A DNA stretch of 64,000 nucleotides from Streptomyces sp. F63 (GCF_018070345.1 NZ_JAGPXX010000001.1:372001-436000), one strand, 5' to 3'. Shown: positions 8,885 to 18,267, counted from the stretch's first letter. Numbers and translations: made by a program. The notes: a model not told the origin generated them from the letters alone.

Positions 8885-9871
8885 TCAGACGGTGGCGGCG
8901 GCGGTCTTCTCCGGCTCCGGAGTGTGCTCCGCGGAGGCGTCGGAGAGCGCCGCGAGGTAGCGCTCGGCATCCAGGGCAGCGGAGCAGCCGGTGCCAGCGG
9001 CTGTGATGGCCTGGCGGTAGGTGTGGTCGACGACGTCACCGGCGGCGAAGACGCCGGGGAGATTGGTGCAGGTCGAAGGGGCGTCGACCATGAGGTAACC
9101 CTCGTCGTCCAGGTCCAGCTGCTCGGTGAAGAGTTCGGTGCGGGGGTCGTGGCCGACGGCGATGAAGAGGCCGGTGACGGGCAGCTCCCGGACATCACCG
9201 GTCTTGGTGGAACGCAGGGTGACACTGGTGAGCTTCTGGTCGCCGTGGATCTCGGCGACCTCGCTGTCGTACGCGAACGTGATCTTCGGATCGGCGAAGG
9301 CCCGCTCCTGCATCGCACGGGAGGCCCGCAGCGTGTCGCGGCGGTGGATGATGGTCACGGACTTGGCGAACCGGGAGAGGAAGGTCGCCTCCTCCATGGC
9401 GGTGTCACCGCCACCGACCACGGCGATGTCCTGGTCCTTGAAGAAGAACCCGTCGCAGGTGGCACACCAGGAGACACCGCGGCCGGACAGTTCGTCTTCC
9501 CGGGGAAGCCCGAGCTTGCGGTGCTGGGATCCGGTGGCGACGATGACCGCACGAGCCTTGTGGACCGTGCCGGCCGAGTCGGTGACCGTCTTGATGTCAC
9601 CGGCCAGGTCGACAGCCGTGACGTCATCGGGGACGAGTTCCGCTCCAAAACGCTCGGACTGGGCGCGCATGTTGTCCATCAGGTCCGGACCCATGATGCC
9701 GTCGCGGAAACCGGGGAAGTTCTCCACATCGGTGGTGTTCATCAGCGCACCACCGGCGGTGACAGCGCCCTCGAAAACCAAGGGCTTCAAGGATGCGCGC
9801 GCGGTGTAGAGCGCCGCGGTGTACCCCGCCGGTCCGGAGCCGATAATGATCACGTTACGGACGTCGCTCAC
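8885..9871 (-). CDS. trxB: Thioredoxin-disulfide reductase
   Basis: An NADPH-dependent FAD enzyme of 328 residues that regenerates reduced thioredoxin. The FAD-binding GxGxxG is [16 protein letters not shown] at the N terminus; the redox centre is WCATCDGF (cysteines about 137 and 140); the NADPH motif is [12 protein letters not shown]; the second FAD motif is [11 protein letters not shown]. The GTG at 9871 is preceded by GAGGAAGA, so a 14-residue longer frame is rejected. It heads trxBA, downstream of the anti-sigma gene, with its own promoter at 9946-9972. Confidence 0.98.
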   Translation of the reverse strand: MSDVRNVIIIGSGPAGYTAALYTARASLKPLVFEGAVTAGGALMNTTDVENFPGFRDGIMGPDLMDNMRAQSERFGAELVPDDVTAVDLAGDIKTVTDSAGTVHKARAVIVATGSQHRKLGLPREDELSGRGVSWCATCDGFFFKDQDIAVVGGGDTAMEEATFLSRFAKSVTIIHRRDTLRASRAMQERAFADPKITFAYDSEVAEIHGDQKLTSVTLRSTKTGDVRELPVTGLFIAVGHDPRTELFTEQLDLDDEGYLMVDAPSTCTNLPGVFAAGDVVDHTYRQAITAAGTGCSAALDAERYLAALSDASAEHTPEPEKTAAATV

Positions 9872-9945
9872 GGGTGTCTTCCTCGTCTCTGCCGACTGCT
9901 GTCCAGGGGTCAATCACGGGCCCGATCAGGAGTCCCACCCCACCC

Positions 9946-9972
9946 AACGGATCCTAGACGGCAGGCATTCCC
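9946..9972 (-). promoter_or_regulatory. Sigma-R-type promoter of trxBA
   Basis: On the minus strand GGGAAT (9972-9967), exactly 18 bases, then GTT (9948-9946) match the Streptomyces sigma-R consensus GGAAT-N18-GTT. The predicted start is about 70 bases upstream of trxB. trxBA is a classic member of the thiol-oxidative-stress sigma-R regulon in S. coelicolor, which supports the call. Confidence 0.88.
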
Positions 9973-9998
9973 GCTGTTGACCCATGGGCTCCCAGGGG

Positions 9999-10907
9999 TC
10001 AGTGTCGGCTATAGACCCGGTTCATGAGGACGTCGCCACGCGGCTCCTCCGTGGTGACACACGAGGAGTCGACGACGTAGGCCTCGACCTTGCGGGCGTC
10101 CACCCGGTGAGGCAGAACGACGATGTAGACCGGCGTGCCGTCGAAGGTCCCCTCCTCGGCTGCAAGGGGCTCCACCCTGGGGTCAATGCCGTTCCGTATG
10201 CACGGAGGGAGCACCACATCGGTTCCCCTCATGGCCCGAGGGCTCGATTGGGCTCCGAGGGTGTCCGGCTCGGTGGCGGCGGGTCCCTTTTCCTGACCGT
10301 CCCCGGCGTGGTCGAGGAGGCTGCGAACCTCGCTCTCCAGGGTGGCGGCGCTCAGGCCGGAATTCCCGCTCCGCGTGTCGGCGGCGGTCTCCTTGGCGGC
10401 CGCGCCGCCGCCCTCCACCGAACTCATCGATTGCACCAGGGCCGCACTGCCGACGCTCAGGGCCAGCACGGAGGCCACGCCGAGGGCGGCTGTCCGCCAG
10501 CGGCGCCGACCGCCGTTCTGCCGGCCAGGTCCTGTACTGCCACGGGACTGCCGCATGCGCCGTGCGCTCCGGGTCCGTGCACCGACGCCGGTTTCACGTG
10601 AAACCGGGGCTGCAGGGTCGTCCGTTTCACATGAAACGGAGTCGGGGACGGTCGAGGAGAGCAGGGATTCCGCGGCGATCGCCGCATCGATCCTGCTCGC
10701 TACATCGGCCGGCATGCGGGGCGGACCGGGCAGGGTGCCCAGCAGACCCCGGATCTCCTCCAGGGAGACCCGCACCTCTGTGCAGAGTTCGCAGTCGTCG
10801 AGATGGCCGCGGACGGCTGAGGTTCGCTCCGGGGGGAGTGCTCCTTCGGTGAGTGCGGAGATCTCCGCAACGTCCGGATGCTGGTCCGTGTCGATCATGG
10901 ATGTCAC
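9999..10907 (-). CDS. Putative transmembrane anti-sigma factor paired with SigM
   Basis: A 302-residue protein with a short N-terminal zinc-finger-like anti-sigma domain (HLDDCELC, an HxxxCxxC motif near residues 33-40). A long linker, one membrane segment (ALGVASVLALSVGSAALV, about 137-155) and an exported C-terminal domain follow. The ATG overlaps the sigM stop by four bases (ATGA), the usual arrangement for a sigma/anti-sigma pair, and the order sigM, anti-sigma, trxB, trxA matches mycobacteria. The linker carries a perfect parS read as V102-S-R-E-T106 and a one-base variant read as V91-S-C-E-T95. That it inhibits SigM is inferred from position and architecture. Confidence 0.85.
   Translation of the reverse strand: MTSMIDTDQHPDVAEISALTEGALPPERTSAVRGHLDDCELCTEVRVSLEEIRGLLGTLPGPPRMPADVASRIDAAIAAESLLSSTVPDSVSCETDDPAAPVSRETGVGARTRSARRMRQSRGSTGPGRQNGGRRRWRTAALGVASVLALSVGSAALVQSMSSVEGGGAAAKETAADTRSGNSGLSAATLESEVRSLLDHAGDGQEKGPAATEPDTLGAQSSPRAMRGTDVVLPPCIRNGIDPRVEPLAAEEGTFDGTPVYIVVLPHRVDARKVEAYVVDSSCVTTEEPRGDVLMNRVYSRH
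10591..10604. promoter_or_regulatory. parS site 4 (inside the anti-sigma gene)
   Basis: Perfect GTTTCACGTGAAAC, extended to a 20-base palindrome by CCG/CGG flanks (10588-10607). It is read in frame as VSRET. Confidence 0.95.
10624..10637. promoter_or_regulatory. Variant parS site 5 (inside the anti-sigma gene)
   Basis: GTTTCACATGAAAC has one central change from consensus and TCC/GGA flanks that extend the palindrome. It lies 33 bases from site 4, in the same reading frame (VSCET). Binding by ParB is likely weaker than at site 4. Confidence 0.65.
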
Positions 10908-11590
10908 GCCCGCCTGCCTCCCTTCACGGCATCTGGATCTCGCGGTGGGGCCGCCGGTGGGACGGATGTCCTCGGCGCACGGTTCCTTCCCTCATGCGAG
11001 ACCGCCTTACCGCTTTCCCCGCTACGGAGATGAGAGAGAAGGGGGAGCAGCCGGGCCCGCCCTCGAGCGCACCGGCTCTTGACCGTTCCAGTGGGGACCC
11101 CCAGCACTTGGGCGGCCTCCGCCACGGGGTATCCCTGCATGTCCACGAGCACCAGGGCGGCGCGCTGCTCCGGGGGCAGAGTACCCAGAGCCCTCAGGAG
11201 TTCCCGGTGCAGATCGCCGCGCTCGGCGGGTGCGGAGGCCGATTCGTGAGGCTCCAGCAGCTGCTCCAGCCGTTCGGTCTCGGCGACCGGGGACGTTCTG
11301 CGGGACGCGGTCTTGCGGGCCCGGTCCAGACAGGCGTTCACCGTGATGCGGTGCAGCCAGGTGGTGACGGCCGACTGGCCGCGGAAGGTGTGCGCGGCCC
11401 GATAGGCGGAGACGAGGGCGTCCTGGACCGCATCGGCGGCCTCCTCGCGGTCGCCCAGGGTCCGGAGTGCCACGGCCCACAGCCGGTCCCGGTGACGCCG
11501 GACGATCTCACCGAAGGCCTCCGGATCGCCGGCGACGTGGCGTGCGAGGAGATCCCTGTCGTTTACGGAGCCGTCCATGGCGTCGTCCAC
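10904..11590 (-). CDS. sigM: ECF RNA polymerase sigma factor SigM
   Basis: A 228-residue extracytoplasmic-function sigma factor. Region 2 covers about residues 12-95 (GEIVRRHRDRLWAVALRTLG, AADAVQDALVSAYRAAHTFR, WLHRITVNACLDRAR). Region 4 lies at about 125-185 (LGTLPPEQRAALVLVDMQGY, AEAAQVLGVPTGTVKSRCAR). A 40-residue disordered tail follows. Its position between the murJ/pseudokinase pair and an anti-sigma factor, then trxBA, matches mycobacterial SigM. The signals it answers to cannot be read from sequence. The start ATG at 11590 is close to the pseudokinase stop (11627), so it may be co-transcribed. Confidence 0.92.
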   Translation of the reverse strand: MDDAMDGSVNDRDLLARHVAGDPEAFGEIVRRHRDRLWAVALRTLGDREEAADAVQDALVSAYRAAHTFRGQSAVTTWLHRITVNACLDRARKTASRRTSPVAETERLEQLLEPHESASAPAERGDLHRELLRALGTLPPEQRAALVLVDMQGYPVAEAAQVLGVPTGTVKSRCARGRARLLPLLSHLRSGESGKAVSHEGRNRAPRTSVPPAAPPRDPDAVKGGRRA

Positions 11591-11626
11591 GTCGGCCCTC
11601 CCCTCCGCTTCGGCACCGGCTGCGAC

Positions 11627-13381
11627 TCAGCCTGTCACAGTGATCTCGGAAATACCGCCCCGGAACTGGTTCGCCGAACCGTCGTGCGGCAGTTCGGTGA
11701 TGTGGATGAGGACATAGCGGGTGCGGACGGGCTTGCCGGTGCTTATCTTGAGCTCGGCTCCGGCTTTCTCCAGCTTGCTGAGACGCTGGGAGAAGTCCTC
11801 CAGCGCTGCGGGCGCGGAGGCGGATTCCGGGGCCGCCAGCACCTGAGCCGTTTGGCCACTGCGGTACATGTCCACACGGAGACCGGTCACGGCTTGGACG
11901 CTGCCGAGATCGACGATGAGGCCACTGCCGTCCTTGCGGTTCGCAAGGTTGCCGAAGTTGGCATAGCCCTTGTAGTGCGGAGTCACCCACGCGGTGCCCG
12001 GGTCGCCGTCCACCGCATTTGATACCTGGCCCGCGGCCACAGGGGCGTCCAAGGGCGAGAACTCGGTCGTGGCCGAGATCTTCAAGGGTGTCGCCTTGCC
12101 CGTCTGCGGCTGCTTCTCCTCCGACCCGTCGCCCCGGGCCCGGTCGGCGTCCCCGGGCGTGTGCTGGTCGCGGTTCATCAAGGCATCCGCGACCTGCCAG
12201 CTGCCGAGTCCGAGGGCAGTGATCAGCAGGGCCGAGACCGTCCACTTCAGTGCCTTGCCCGTCCGGCTGTGCAGCGGGGGCGGGGGAGGAGCCGGTACGG
12301 ACTGGGCCGTCGGCGGTACGCCGTTCCTGGAGGATGCCTGGGGGTAGGCGGCCGGGGGCTGATATGAACCCGGCTGGTAGGTGGGCGTGGCGAAGGAGGG
12401 CTCCGGCGGCCGGATGCGGGGAAGCGCGGCGACGGCCTTGCAGAGTTCCTCCGGGGTGGTGCAGGGCTGCTCCAGCCGCAGGGGTGTGGAGCCGTTGTTC
12501 ACCAGGGCCCGCATCGCGATCTCCGACAGTCCGCGATGGACACCGGCCCGTACCTGGTCGGGGGCGATGAGCCCTGTTCCCCTGGGCAGGCCGGGCAGGC
12601 CGAAGGCGTCTTCCTCGTACGGCCAGCGCTGGGTGAGAGAGGCGTACAGCAGGGCGCCGATCGCCTCGGTGTCGGCCCGCTGCGGATGCTGGGAGCTGAT
12701 GCCACGGAGGGCGGCCATGACGGCCAGCCCCCGGATCCGGTACTGGCCGGAGTGGGTTCGCAGGACGCACCCGGGAGTGAGCCTCAGGTGGGCCAGGCCT
12801 TCCCGGTGCGCGGCGGCCATGGCCTGGGACACCTGGGTCACCAGCTGGTAGGAGTCGTGCGGCTCCAGAGGCCCCGCCGCGAGGACGGCGGTCAGTTCGG
12901 TGGCGTCGGGCAGCCACTCGTGGACGACGTAGACCAGGTCGTTCTCCTCGACGGCGTCGAGGACCTGAACGAAGCGGGGGTCGCCCAGCAGAGCGGCGGA
13001 GCGCGCGGCGGCGAGGACGGGCCGGGCGCGCGGGTGGTCGGCCGGCAGCACATGCACGCCGACCGCACGACGGAGCTTCTCGTCCACGGCACGCCAGCTG
13101 CTGAAGCCGTCCAGACGGGTGAGGCACTCCTCCAGCCGGTAGCGTCCGGCGAGCTTGTGCCCACTGTGCAGCTCGGGCGGTTCGACATCGGCGATGGCGG
13201 TCGGCCGCGGTCTCGCCGCTTCCCGGGAATCGGCGTCGGTGCGGGCGGCGTCCGTATCCGCCGTGCCGGTCGTGTTCTGGGCTTTCACCTCGTCGGCGTT
13301 GGCATCTCCCGCCTGGGCGGTCAGCGGGTCCTCGCCGCTGTTGTCTGCCACGTCGACGGCAGCCGTACTCCGTTCCGCCAC
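11627..13381 (-). CDS. Membrane-anchored serine/threonine pseudokinase with extracytoplasmic C-terminal domain
   Basis: A 584-residue protein with a kinase-like domain (about residues 70-310), a Pro-rich juxtamembrane linker, one membrane segment (ALKWTVSALLITALGLGSWQ, about 405-425) and an outer C-terminal domain resembling a galactose-binding/discoidin fold (AVDGDPGTAWVTP, LIVDLGSVQAVTGLRVDMYR). The kinase is dead: the ATP-binding VAVK lysine is replaced (VGVHVLP), the HRD loop reads HLRLTPGC and DFG is IRGLAV. In mycobacteria a similar pseudokinase plus outer domain is fused to MurJ (MviN) and recruits FHA proteins; here it is a separate gene just after murJ. The GTG at 13381 has a GGCAGGA ribosome site. 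Function in regulating MurJ is inferred. Confidence 0.85.
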   Translation of the reverse strand: MAERSTAAVDVADNSGEDPLTAQAGDANADEVKAQNTTGTADTDAARTDADSREAARPRPTAIADVEPPELHSGHKLAGRYRLEECLTRLDGFSSWRAVDEKLRRAVGVHVLPADHPRARPVLAAARSAALLGDPRFVQVLDAVEENDLVYVVHEWLPDATELTAVLAAGPLEPHDSYQLVTQVSQAMAAAHREGLAHLRLTPGCVLRTHSGQYRIRGLAVMAALRGISSQHPQRADTEAIGALLYASLTQRWPYEEDAFGLPGLPRGTGLIAPDQVRAGVHRGLSEIAMRALVNNGSTPLRLEQPCTTPEELCKAVAALPRIRPPEPSFATPTYQPGSYQPPAAYPQASSRNGVPPTAQSVPAPPPPPLHSRTGKALKWTVSALLITALGLGSWQVADALMNRDQHTPGDADRARGDGSEEKQPQTGKATPLKISATTEFSPLDAPVAAGQVSNAVDGDPGTAWVTPHYKGYANFGNLANRKDGSGLIVDLGSVQAVTGLRVDMYRSGQTAQVLAAPESASAPAALEDFSQRLSKLEKAGAELKISTGKPVRTRYVLIHITELPHDGSANQFRGGISEITVTG

Positions 13382-13491
13382 CGTCGTTCCTGCCTCCCCA
13401 TCCGTTGCACGCCGGTCACCACAGCTAAGCAATTGTGCCCACAGTCCGTCCGTATGCACGACGTGCGGGGTCGGACGATGGTTGTGCGTGG

Positions 13492-15603
13492 TCAGCGGCC
13501 GAGGCGGCCGCGGACCATCCCGACCATGGCGGTCATCTCCTCGATCCTCATGCGCTTCGCCGCCAGGAAGAAGACCGCCAGGAGCACGATCCCGCCCCCG
13601 CACAGCGACGCGAGGGAAGCGGCACCGCTGTTCCCGAGAGCCTGGGTGATGCCATAGCCCGCCGCTCCTCCCGCGAGCGCAGCCGGGATACCGGCCCCTG
13701 TCAGCCGGGCATAGGTCCGCGTGACGCGGCGCCCGTCCAGATCGCCGCCGAGCCGTCGGCTCAGCCTCTTCCATGCAACGCCTACCCCGACGACATAGGC
13801 CAATCCATAGGACGCCCCCATGCCGACCACCGCCCAGCGCGCGGGGAGCAGCAGGAAGCTCGTTCCGGCGGCCGCGGCGTTGACCGCGGCGACGATGACC
13901 GTGTTGTAGAACGGCGTCCGGGTGTCCTCGTAGGCGTAGAAGCCGCGGAGGACCACGTACTGGACCGAGTACGGGATGAGGCCCAGGCCGAAGGCCATCA
14001 ACGTGAAGCCGATGTTGCGTGCGCCCGATTCGCCGGAGGCGCCGTAGAGCAGGGTGGCCATGGGGACACCGAGCGCCAGGAAGGCGAAGGCGCAGGGGAC
14101 GATGGCCACCGCGGACGTGCGCAGTCCGTAGGAGATGTCGTCGCGGACGGCCCCGGCGTCGTCGTCGGCCGCAGCGCGTGAGATCCGCGGGAGGACCGCG
14201 GTCATGACGGAGACCGTGATGATGGCCTGGGGCATCTGCCAGAGCAGCAGGGCGTAGTTGTAGGCGGTGATGCCCGTGCCGGGGTGGCCCTGCTTGTCGG
14301 CGACCGTTCCGGCCCAGGTGGCGAGCTGGGTGACCACGATCATGCCGAGCTGGTTGGCGAGGACGAAGAAGAAGGTCCACTTCGCCAGCCGGGCCGCCTT
14401 GCCGAGGCCGTGCCCCCGCCAGTCGAAGCGGGGCCGGAAGCGGAAGCCCGTGGCGCGGAGGTAGGGGAGCATCGCCAGCGCCTGGACGGTGAGGCCGAGC
14501 AGGGTGCCGATGCCGAGGAGCCGGACGCCCTCGGGAGTGATGGTCTCCGCGTCCATGCCGGTGCTGGTGAAGCCGCCGAAGGCCCAGATGAAGCCGCCGA
14601 AGGTGGAGATGATGACGATGTTGTTGAGAACCGGGGTCCACATCATGGCGCCGAACCGGCCCCGGGCGTTGAGGATCTGCCCGAGGACCACGTGGACACC
14701 CATGAAGAAGAGCGTGGGCAGGCAGTAGCGGGCGAACGCGACGGCCACGTCCATCTGGGCGGGGTCGGAGACCCACTTCGCCGACATCATCCTGATGAGC
14801 AGCGGGGCGGCGAGGACGCAGACGGTGGTGACCCCCGCCAGCAGGACGATGACGAGCGTGAGCAGACGGTTGGCGTAGCCCTCGCCGCCGTCGTCGTCGT
14901 TCTTCATGGCCCGCACCAGCTGCGGGATGAAGACGGCGTTCAGCGCCCCGCCGCCGACGAGGATGTAGATCATCGTCGGGAGGGTGTTGGCGACCTGGTA
15001 GGCGTCGTTGAGCGTGCTGACGCCGATGGCCGCGGCCATCACCAGGGTGCGCAGGAATCCGGTGATCCGGGAGACGAGGGTGCCGGCTGCCATCACCGCG
15101 CTGGACTTCAGCAGCCCCGAGGCGCGCCCGGCGGACTTCTTCGCGGGAGCGGGTTCGGGATCCGACGGGAGCTCCGGGTTCGGACCGGTCGCCGGGGCCG
15201 GAGCCGGCGGTGGAGAGCTTGTTCCGGAGGGCTGGAGAGCGTGGGACGGCGGGGAGGTCTGGGGGGCGGGGGAGGTCGGGGATGGCTGCTGCGGCTCGTA
15301 TGGCTGCTGCTGGTCCCGGTAGAGATGCGCGAAGGCGTCCTGCTGCCCGCCCTGGTGCTCCGGGCCGGGTGACGGCGTCCACGAGGACGGAGCGGGGGCG
15401 GCGGGCTGAGTGGGCCGCCGGGAGTGCGAGGCCTCGTCGCCGGGGGTGGCCGAGGGGCCGTGGCCATAGTCCTGGGCGTGGTCCCGGGCGTAAGGGTCAT
15501 GAGCGGCGTCCCGGACGCCGGCGTCGTGGGCGGGCGGCGGTGCCTGGCCGGCCGGGTCACTGCCCGGATACCGGCTCCGGTCACCGTCGTACGGCGCGTT
15601 CAT
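13492..15603 (-). CDS. murJ: Lipid II flippase MurJ
   Basis: MurJ moves lipid II across the cytoplasmic membrane for peptidoglycan synthesis. The 703-residue protein has a ~165-residue cytoplasmic, Pro/Gln/Ser-rich N-terminal extension. A hydrophobic core of about 14 membrane segments follows, typical of the MOP exporter superfamily. It begins SSAVMAAGTLVSRITGFLRT, a MurJ hallmark containing the conserved arginine, and includes LNDAYQVANTLPTMIYILVG and MTAVLPRISRAA. The C terminus is short and cytoplasmic. It lies 110 bases upstream of the pseudokinase gene and follows the large envelope protein gene on the same strand. Confidence 0.95.
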   Translation of the reverse strand: MNAPYDGDRSRYPGSDPAGQAPPPAHDAGVRDAAHDPYARDHAQDYGHGPSATPGDEASHSRRPTQPAAPAPSSWTPSPGPEHQGGQQDAFAHLYRDQQQPYEPQQPSPTSPAPQTSPPSHALQPSGTSSPPPAPAPATGPNPELPSDPEPAPAKKSAGRASGLLKSSAVMAAGTLVSRITGFLRTLVMAAAIGVSTLNDAYQVANTLPTMIYILVGGGALNAVFIPQLVRAMKNDDDGGEGYANRLLTLVIVLLAGVTTVCVLAAPLLIRMMSAKWVSDPAQMDVAVAFARYCLPTLFFMGVHVVLGQILNARGRFGAMMWTPVLNNIVIISTFGGFIWAFGGFTSTGMDAETITPEGVRLLGIGTLLGLTVQALAMLPYLRATGFRFRPRFDWRGHGLGKAARLAKWTFFFVLANQLGMIVVTQLATWAGTVADKQGHPGTGITAYNYALLLWQMPQAIITVSVMTAVLPRISRAAADDDAGAVRDDISYGLRTSAVAIVPCAFAFLALGVPMATLLYGASGESGARNIGFTLMAFGLGLIPYSVQYVVLRGFYAYEDTRTPFYNTVIVAAVNAAAAGTSFLLLPARWAVVGMGASYGLAYVVGVGVAWKRLSRRLGGDLDGRRVTRTYARLTGAGIPAALAGGAAGYGITQALGNSGAASLASLCGGGIVLLAVFFLAAKRMRIEEMTAMVGMVRGRLGR

Positions 15604-15648
15604 CGCTTCCCCACCTCATCGTCCCGGGCCACCAGACCACGACTTCGC

Positions 15649-18099
15649 TCAACGCTCCACCCTCTCACCCGGATCGGGAGCCTCGTTCTTCTCCGGTCCG
15701 GTCTGGGGGCTCTCCGCCCCGGGCATCCCCGGGCCCTCAGCTCCGGCCGTCTCGCCCTCGGCCGGGACCGGGGGCTCGGGGGCGGCCGAGGGCGCCGTGT
15801 CCCGTCCGGCCAGCTCCGGCCCCGCGGGGTCGTCCTGGCTCTTCTCGGGGTCCTCCGCCGGATTCCCGTCCTCCGTGGACTCCGCCCCGTCCGCGTCGTC
15901 CGCTCCCCCGGCGTGGCTGTCCGCCTCCCGCGCGGCGGCCCGCTTGCGCTGGGTGTACATCCGGATGCCGGCCAGGACCAGGAGGAGCATCCCGCCGGCG
16001 ATGACCAGCATCACGGTGGAGGTGATCTCCGTGACGTTCACCTTGAACGACATCGGGGCTCCGTAGGGCCGCCCGTCCTCGGTGTAGAGCTGGGCCTCGA
16101 CCCAGACGAGGCCGTTCGCGTTGGCCGTGGTGTCGAACTTGACCGTCTGGCTGTGGCCGCTTCCGATCTCGACCATCTGGGGCTCCCCCGGGTCGAGCCG
16201 GTGCGGGGAGCTGGAGCGGAGTACCAGTTTGAGGTCCTCGACGCCCTGCAGGAGGTTGTTCTGCACCGTCACGGGAATCGTTCCGCTGCGTCCCGAGAGC
16301 GTCAGCTTCTTCTGGGCCTTCTCGATCAGTTTCACTTCCCGGGTGAGGCCCGCCAGGTAGTCCTCCGCGGCTTCCCGGTAGGCCTCGGCGGCGCGTGGCT
16401 CGCCCCGCCAGGCGGTGGACATCTCGCGCAGAATCGCGTTGCCGAAGGGAGTGATCACCCGCTCCGGCTCGGAAAGGATCACCGTGAAGCCGTTGAGCGC
16501 GTTCTGGGTCCGCTGGATGTCCTCGAAGGCCTGGGTGGGCAACTCCCGCTTCCGCAGGGCCTCGGGGTAGGCGCGAACACCGGGGACCTCGGTGGCCGCC
16601 CGCGGGTCGGGCTTCTCCTCGACCGCGTCCCGCAGTTCCTGCGGCCGGGCCCAGCGACCGTCCTGCAGCCCTTCCAGAGCTTCCGCCATGGCGCGGGCCT
16701 GGTGGGCGGTGGGCATGCGCTGTGGAGCGACGACGATGCTGCGCTCCGTGCCGGGGGCCTCCCGGTTGACCATCAGGGTGTGGGCGAGGAACTCCTGCAC
16801 GGCGAGCGTGGACTCCTCCGCGCGGGTCATGTCGCCCCTGAAGGCCGTGGAGAGACGTGTGTCGGCCGCGAGGGCCGTGGTGCCGCCGCCGATCGGACGG
16901 ACCGCGCTCGTGGTGTAGGACGGCTCATCGGCCCCCCGCAGGCTGTCACCGCGGGCGATGATGGTACGAGCGCCGGCCGAGGTGGCGACGTCGATGACGG
17001 AGGTGTCGACGGCCCCGTTCACGGGCCACGCGAAGTCGGCGCTGGGCTTGCGGCCGAAGATGGTTTCCCCGGTTTTCACGGCGAGATCGGTGGCGGTCTT
17101 CAGATGGCTGATCGATCCGGAGACTTTCGTGCCGCGGTGGGCCAGTGAGGCGAGATCGGGATCGGCGAACGGGAGCGTGATCAGTTCCCGGCCTTCGACG
17201 GCCGCCAGCAGATCGCTCATCCACTGCCGGGCGACTGCCTGGCCCTCGCCCTTGGTGACCGACCCGTCGGGCTCCCGGATCTCGTACTCCTTGGTCATCA
17301 TCTCGACACTGACCAGCAGGTCGGGATCGACCACCCAGGTCACGGGGAGGTCCTTGCCGAGGGACACGAGCTGCTGCAGCCGGCCGCCGGGAGCCAGCTC
17401 GGCCGCGAGGGAATCGTCGCGGAACTGAGGGGTCTGCTGCTGGTCCGATCCGGTCCGGGCCGTGAGATGGGGGGTGGAGACCAGCGGCCAGAGGTAACCG
17501 ATCTTCGTCGGCTTCCGTGCTTCCTCCGGCTGCCAGGGCAGGAAGGTCCGCTCGATGCCGAGCACTTGGTCGTACTGGCCCGCGGAACGGCCGTTGAGGG
17601 CCACGCCGAGCTGATAGACGCCCGCTTCTCCCAGGGCCAGCTCATCCGCGGGGAGCGTCAGCCGGAACTCACGGCTGGCGCCGGTGGGCAGCGTGCCCAG
17701 CTTCACGGTGTGCTCGGCGTCGACGGCGCGTCCGTCCTCCGCGGCGGAGAAACCCTTGCGCTTGGCGACGATCCCGATGGCTCCGCGGCTGCTCAGAGGT
17801 GTCCGGCCGACCCGGAGACCGACGCGGGCGTCGCTGACCGCGGACCTGCCGTTGTTGCTGACCCGGCCCGTGACGGTGATCGTGTCGTCTTCGGCGGGGA
17901 CCTCGGGGGTCAGCGAGTTGATGGAGACGTCGACGGTCCGGGAGCCGGTGGCCGAGGGAGCGGCCCCGGCTCCGGGTGCGGCAGGAAGCTGTACCAGCCC
18001 GGCCAGGAGCGGCGCGCCCGCCAGCGCTGCGGCAGCCCGCCGCCACCACCGGCGGGCGGGACCGGTAGTCGTCCCCTGGGATGCTGCCACCTCGGCCAC
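15649..18099 (-). CDS. Large secreted, C-terminally anchored cell-envelope protein (DUF6049-like)
   Basis: An 816-residue protein of unknown function conserved next to murJ in actinobacteria (the mycobacterial counterpart is the gene beside pcnA). After a basic start (ARRWWRRAAAALAGAPLLAGL) with a signal-like segment ending near AGAAPSA, a Big/CARDB-like beta domain appears (VDVSINSLTPEVPAEDDTIT). A long alpha/beta region contains WVVDPDLLVSVEMM and FAWPVNGAVDTSVID. A second beta region, one membrane segment (TVMLVIAGGMLLLVLAGIRM, about 700-720) and a charged cytoplasmic tail follow. Domain names are approximate. It is divergent from cca and begins the minus-strand run toward murJ. Confidence 0.8.
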   Translation of the reverse strand: MAEVAASQGTTTGPARRWWRRAAAALAGAPLLAGLVQLPAAPGAGAAPSATGSRTVDVSINSLTPEVPAEDDTITVTGRVSNNGRSAVSDARVGLRVGRTPLSSRGAIGIVAKRKGFSAAEDGRAVDAEHTVKLGTLPTGASREFRLTLPADELALGEAGVYQLGVALNGRSAGQYDQVLGIERTFLPWQPEEARKPTKIGYLWPLVSTPHLTARTGSDQQQTPQFRDDSLAAELAPGGRLQQLVSLGKDLPVTWVVDPDLLVSVEMMTKEYEIREPDGSVTKGEGQAVARQWMSDLLAAVEGRELITLPFADPDLASLAHRGTKVSGSISHLKTATDLAVKTGETIFGRKPSADFAWPVNGAVDTSVIDVATSAGARTIIARGDSLRGADEPSYTTSAVRPIGGGTTALAADTRLSTAFRGDMTRAEESTLAVQEFLAHTLMVNREAPGTERSIVVAPQRMPTAHQARAMAEALEGLQDGRWARPQELRDAVEEKPDPRAATEVPGVRAYPEALRKRELPTQAFEDIQRTQNALNGFTVILSEPERVITPFGNAILREMSTAWRGEPRAAEAYREAAEDYLAGLTREVKLIEKAQKKLTLSGRSGTIPVTVQNNLLQGVEDLKLVLRSSSPHRLDPGEPQMVEIGSGHSQTVKFDTTANANGLVWVEAQLYTEDGRPYGAPMSFKVNVTEITSTVMLVIAGGMLLLVLAGIRMYTQRKRAAAREADSHAGGADDADGAESTEDGNPAEDPEKSQDDPAGPELAGRDTAPSAAPEPPVPAEGETAGAEGPGMPGAESPQTGPEKNEAPDPGERVER

Positions 18100-18267
18100 G
18101 CGCTCGCCCGTCCCTCGTCATCGGTGGTGGTCGTCGGATGTGCGTCCACGCATGGTAACGATGCCCGGCCGAGCCGAGTGCCGGGGATGGCCTCCCAAGA
18201 TCCGCGGTGAGGCTGCCACGGGAAACGTGGAAGCCTCGGGCGTCCGAGGGCCGTACCCTGGTCTGTC

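Noticed and set aside
11627..15382. A single 1251-codon minus-strand open frame
   Set aside because: It joins the pseudokinase frame to an out-of-frame shadow of murJ. The upstream part is an Arg/Pro/His-rich shadow, and murJ in another frame has clear membrane segments and motifs.
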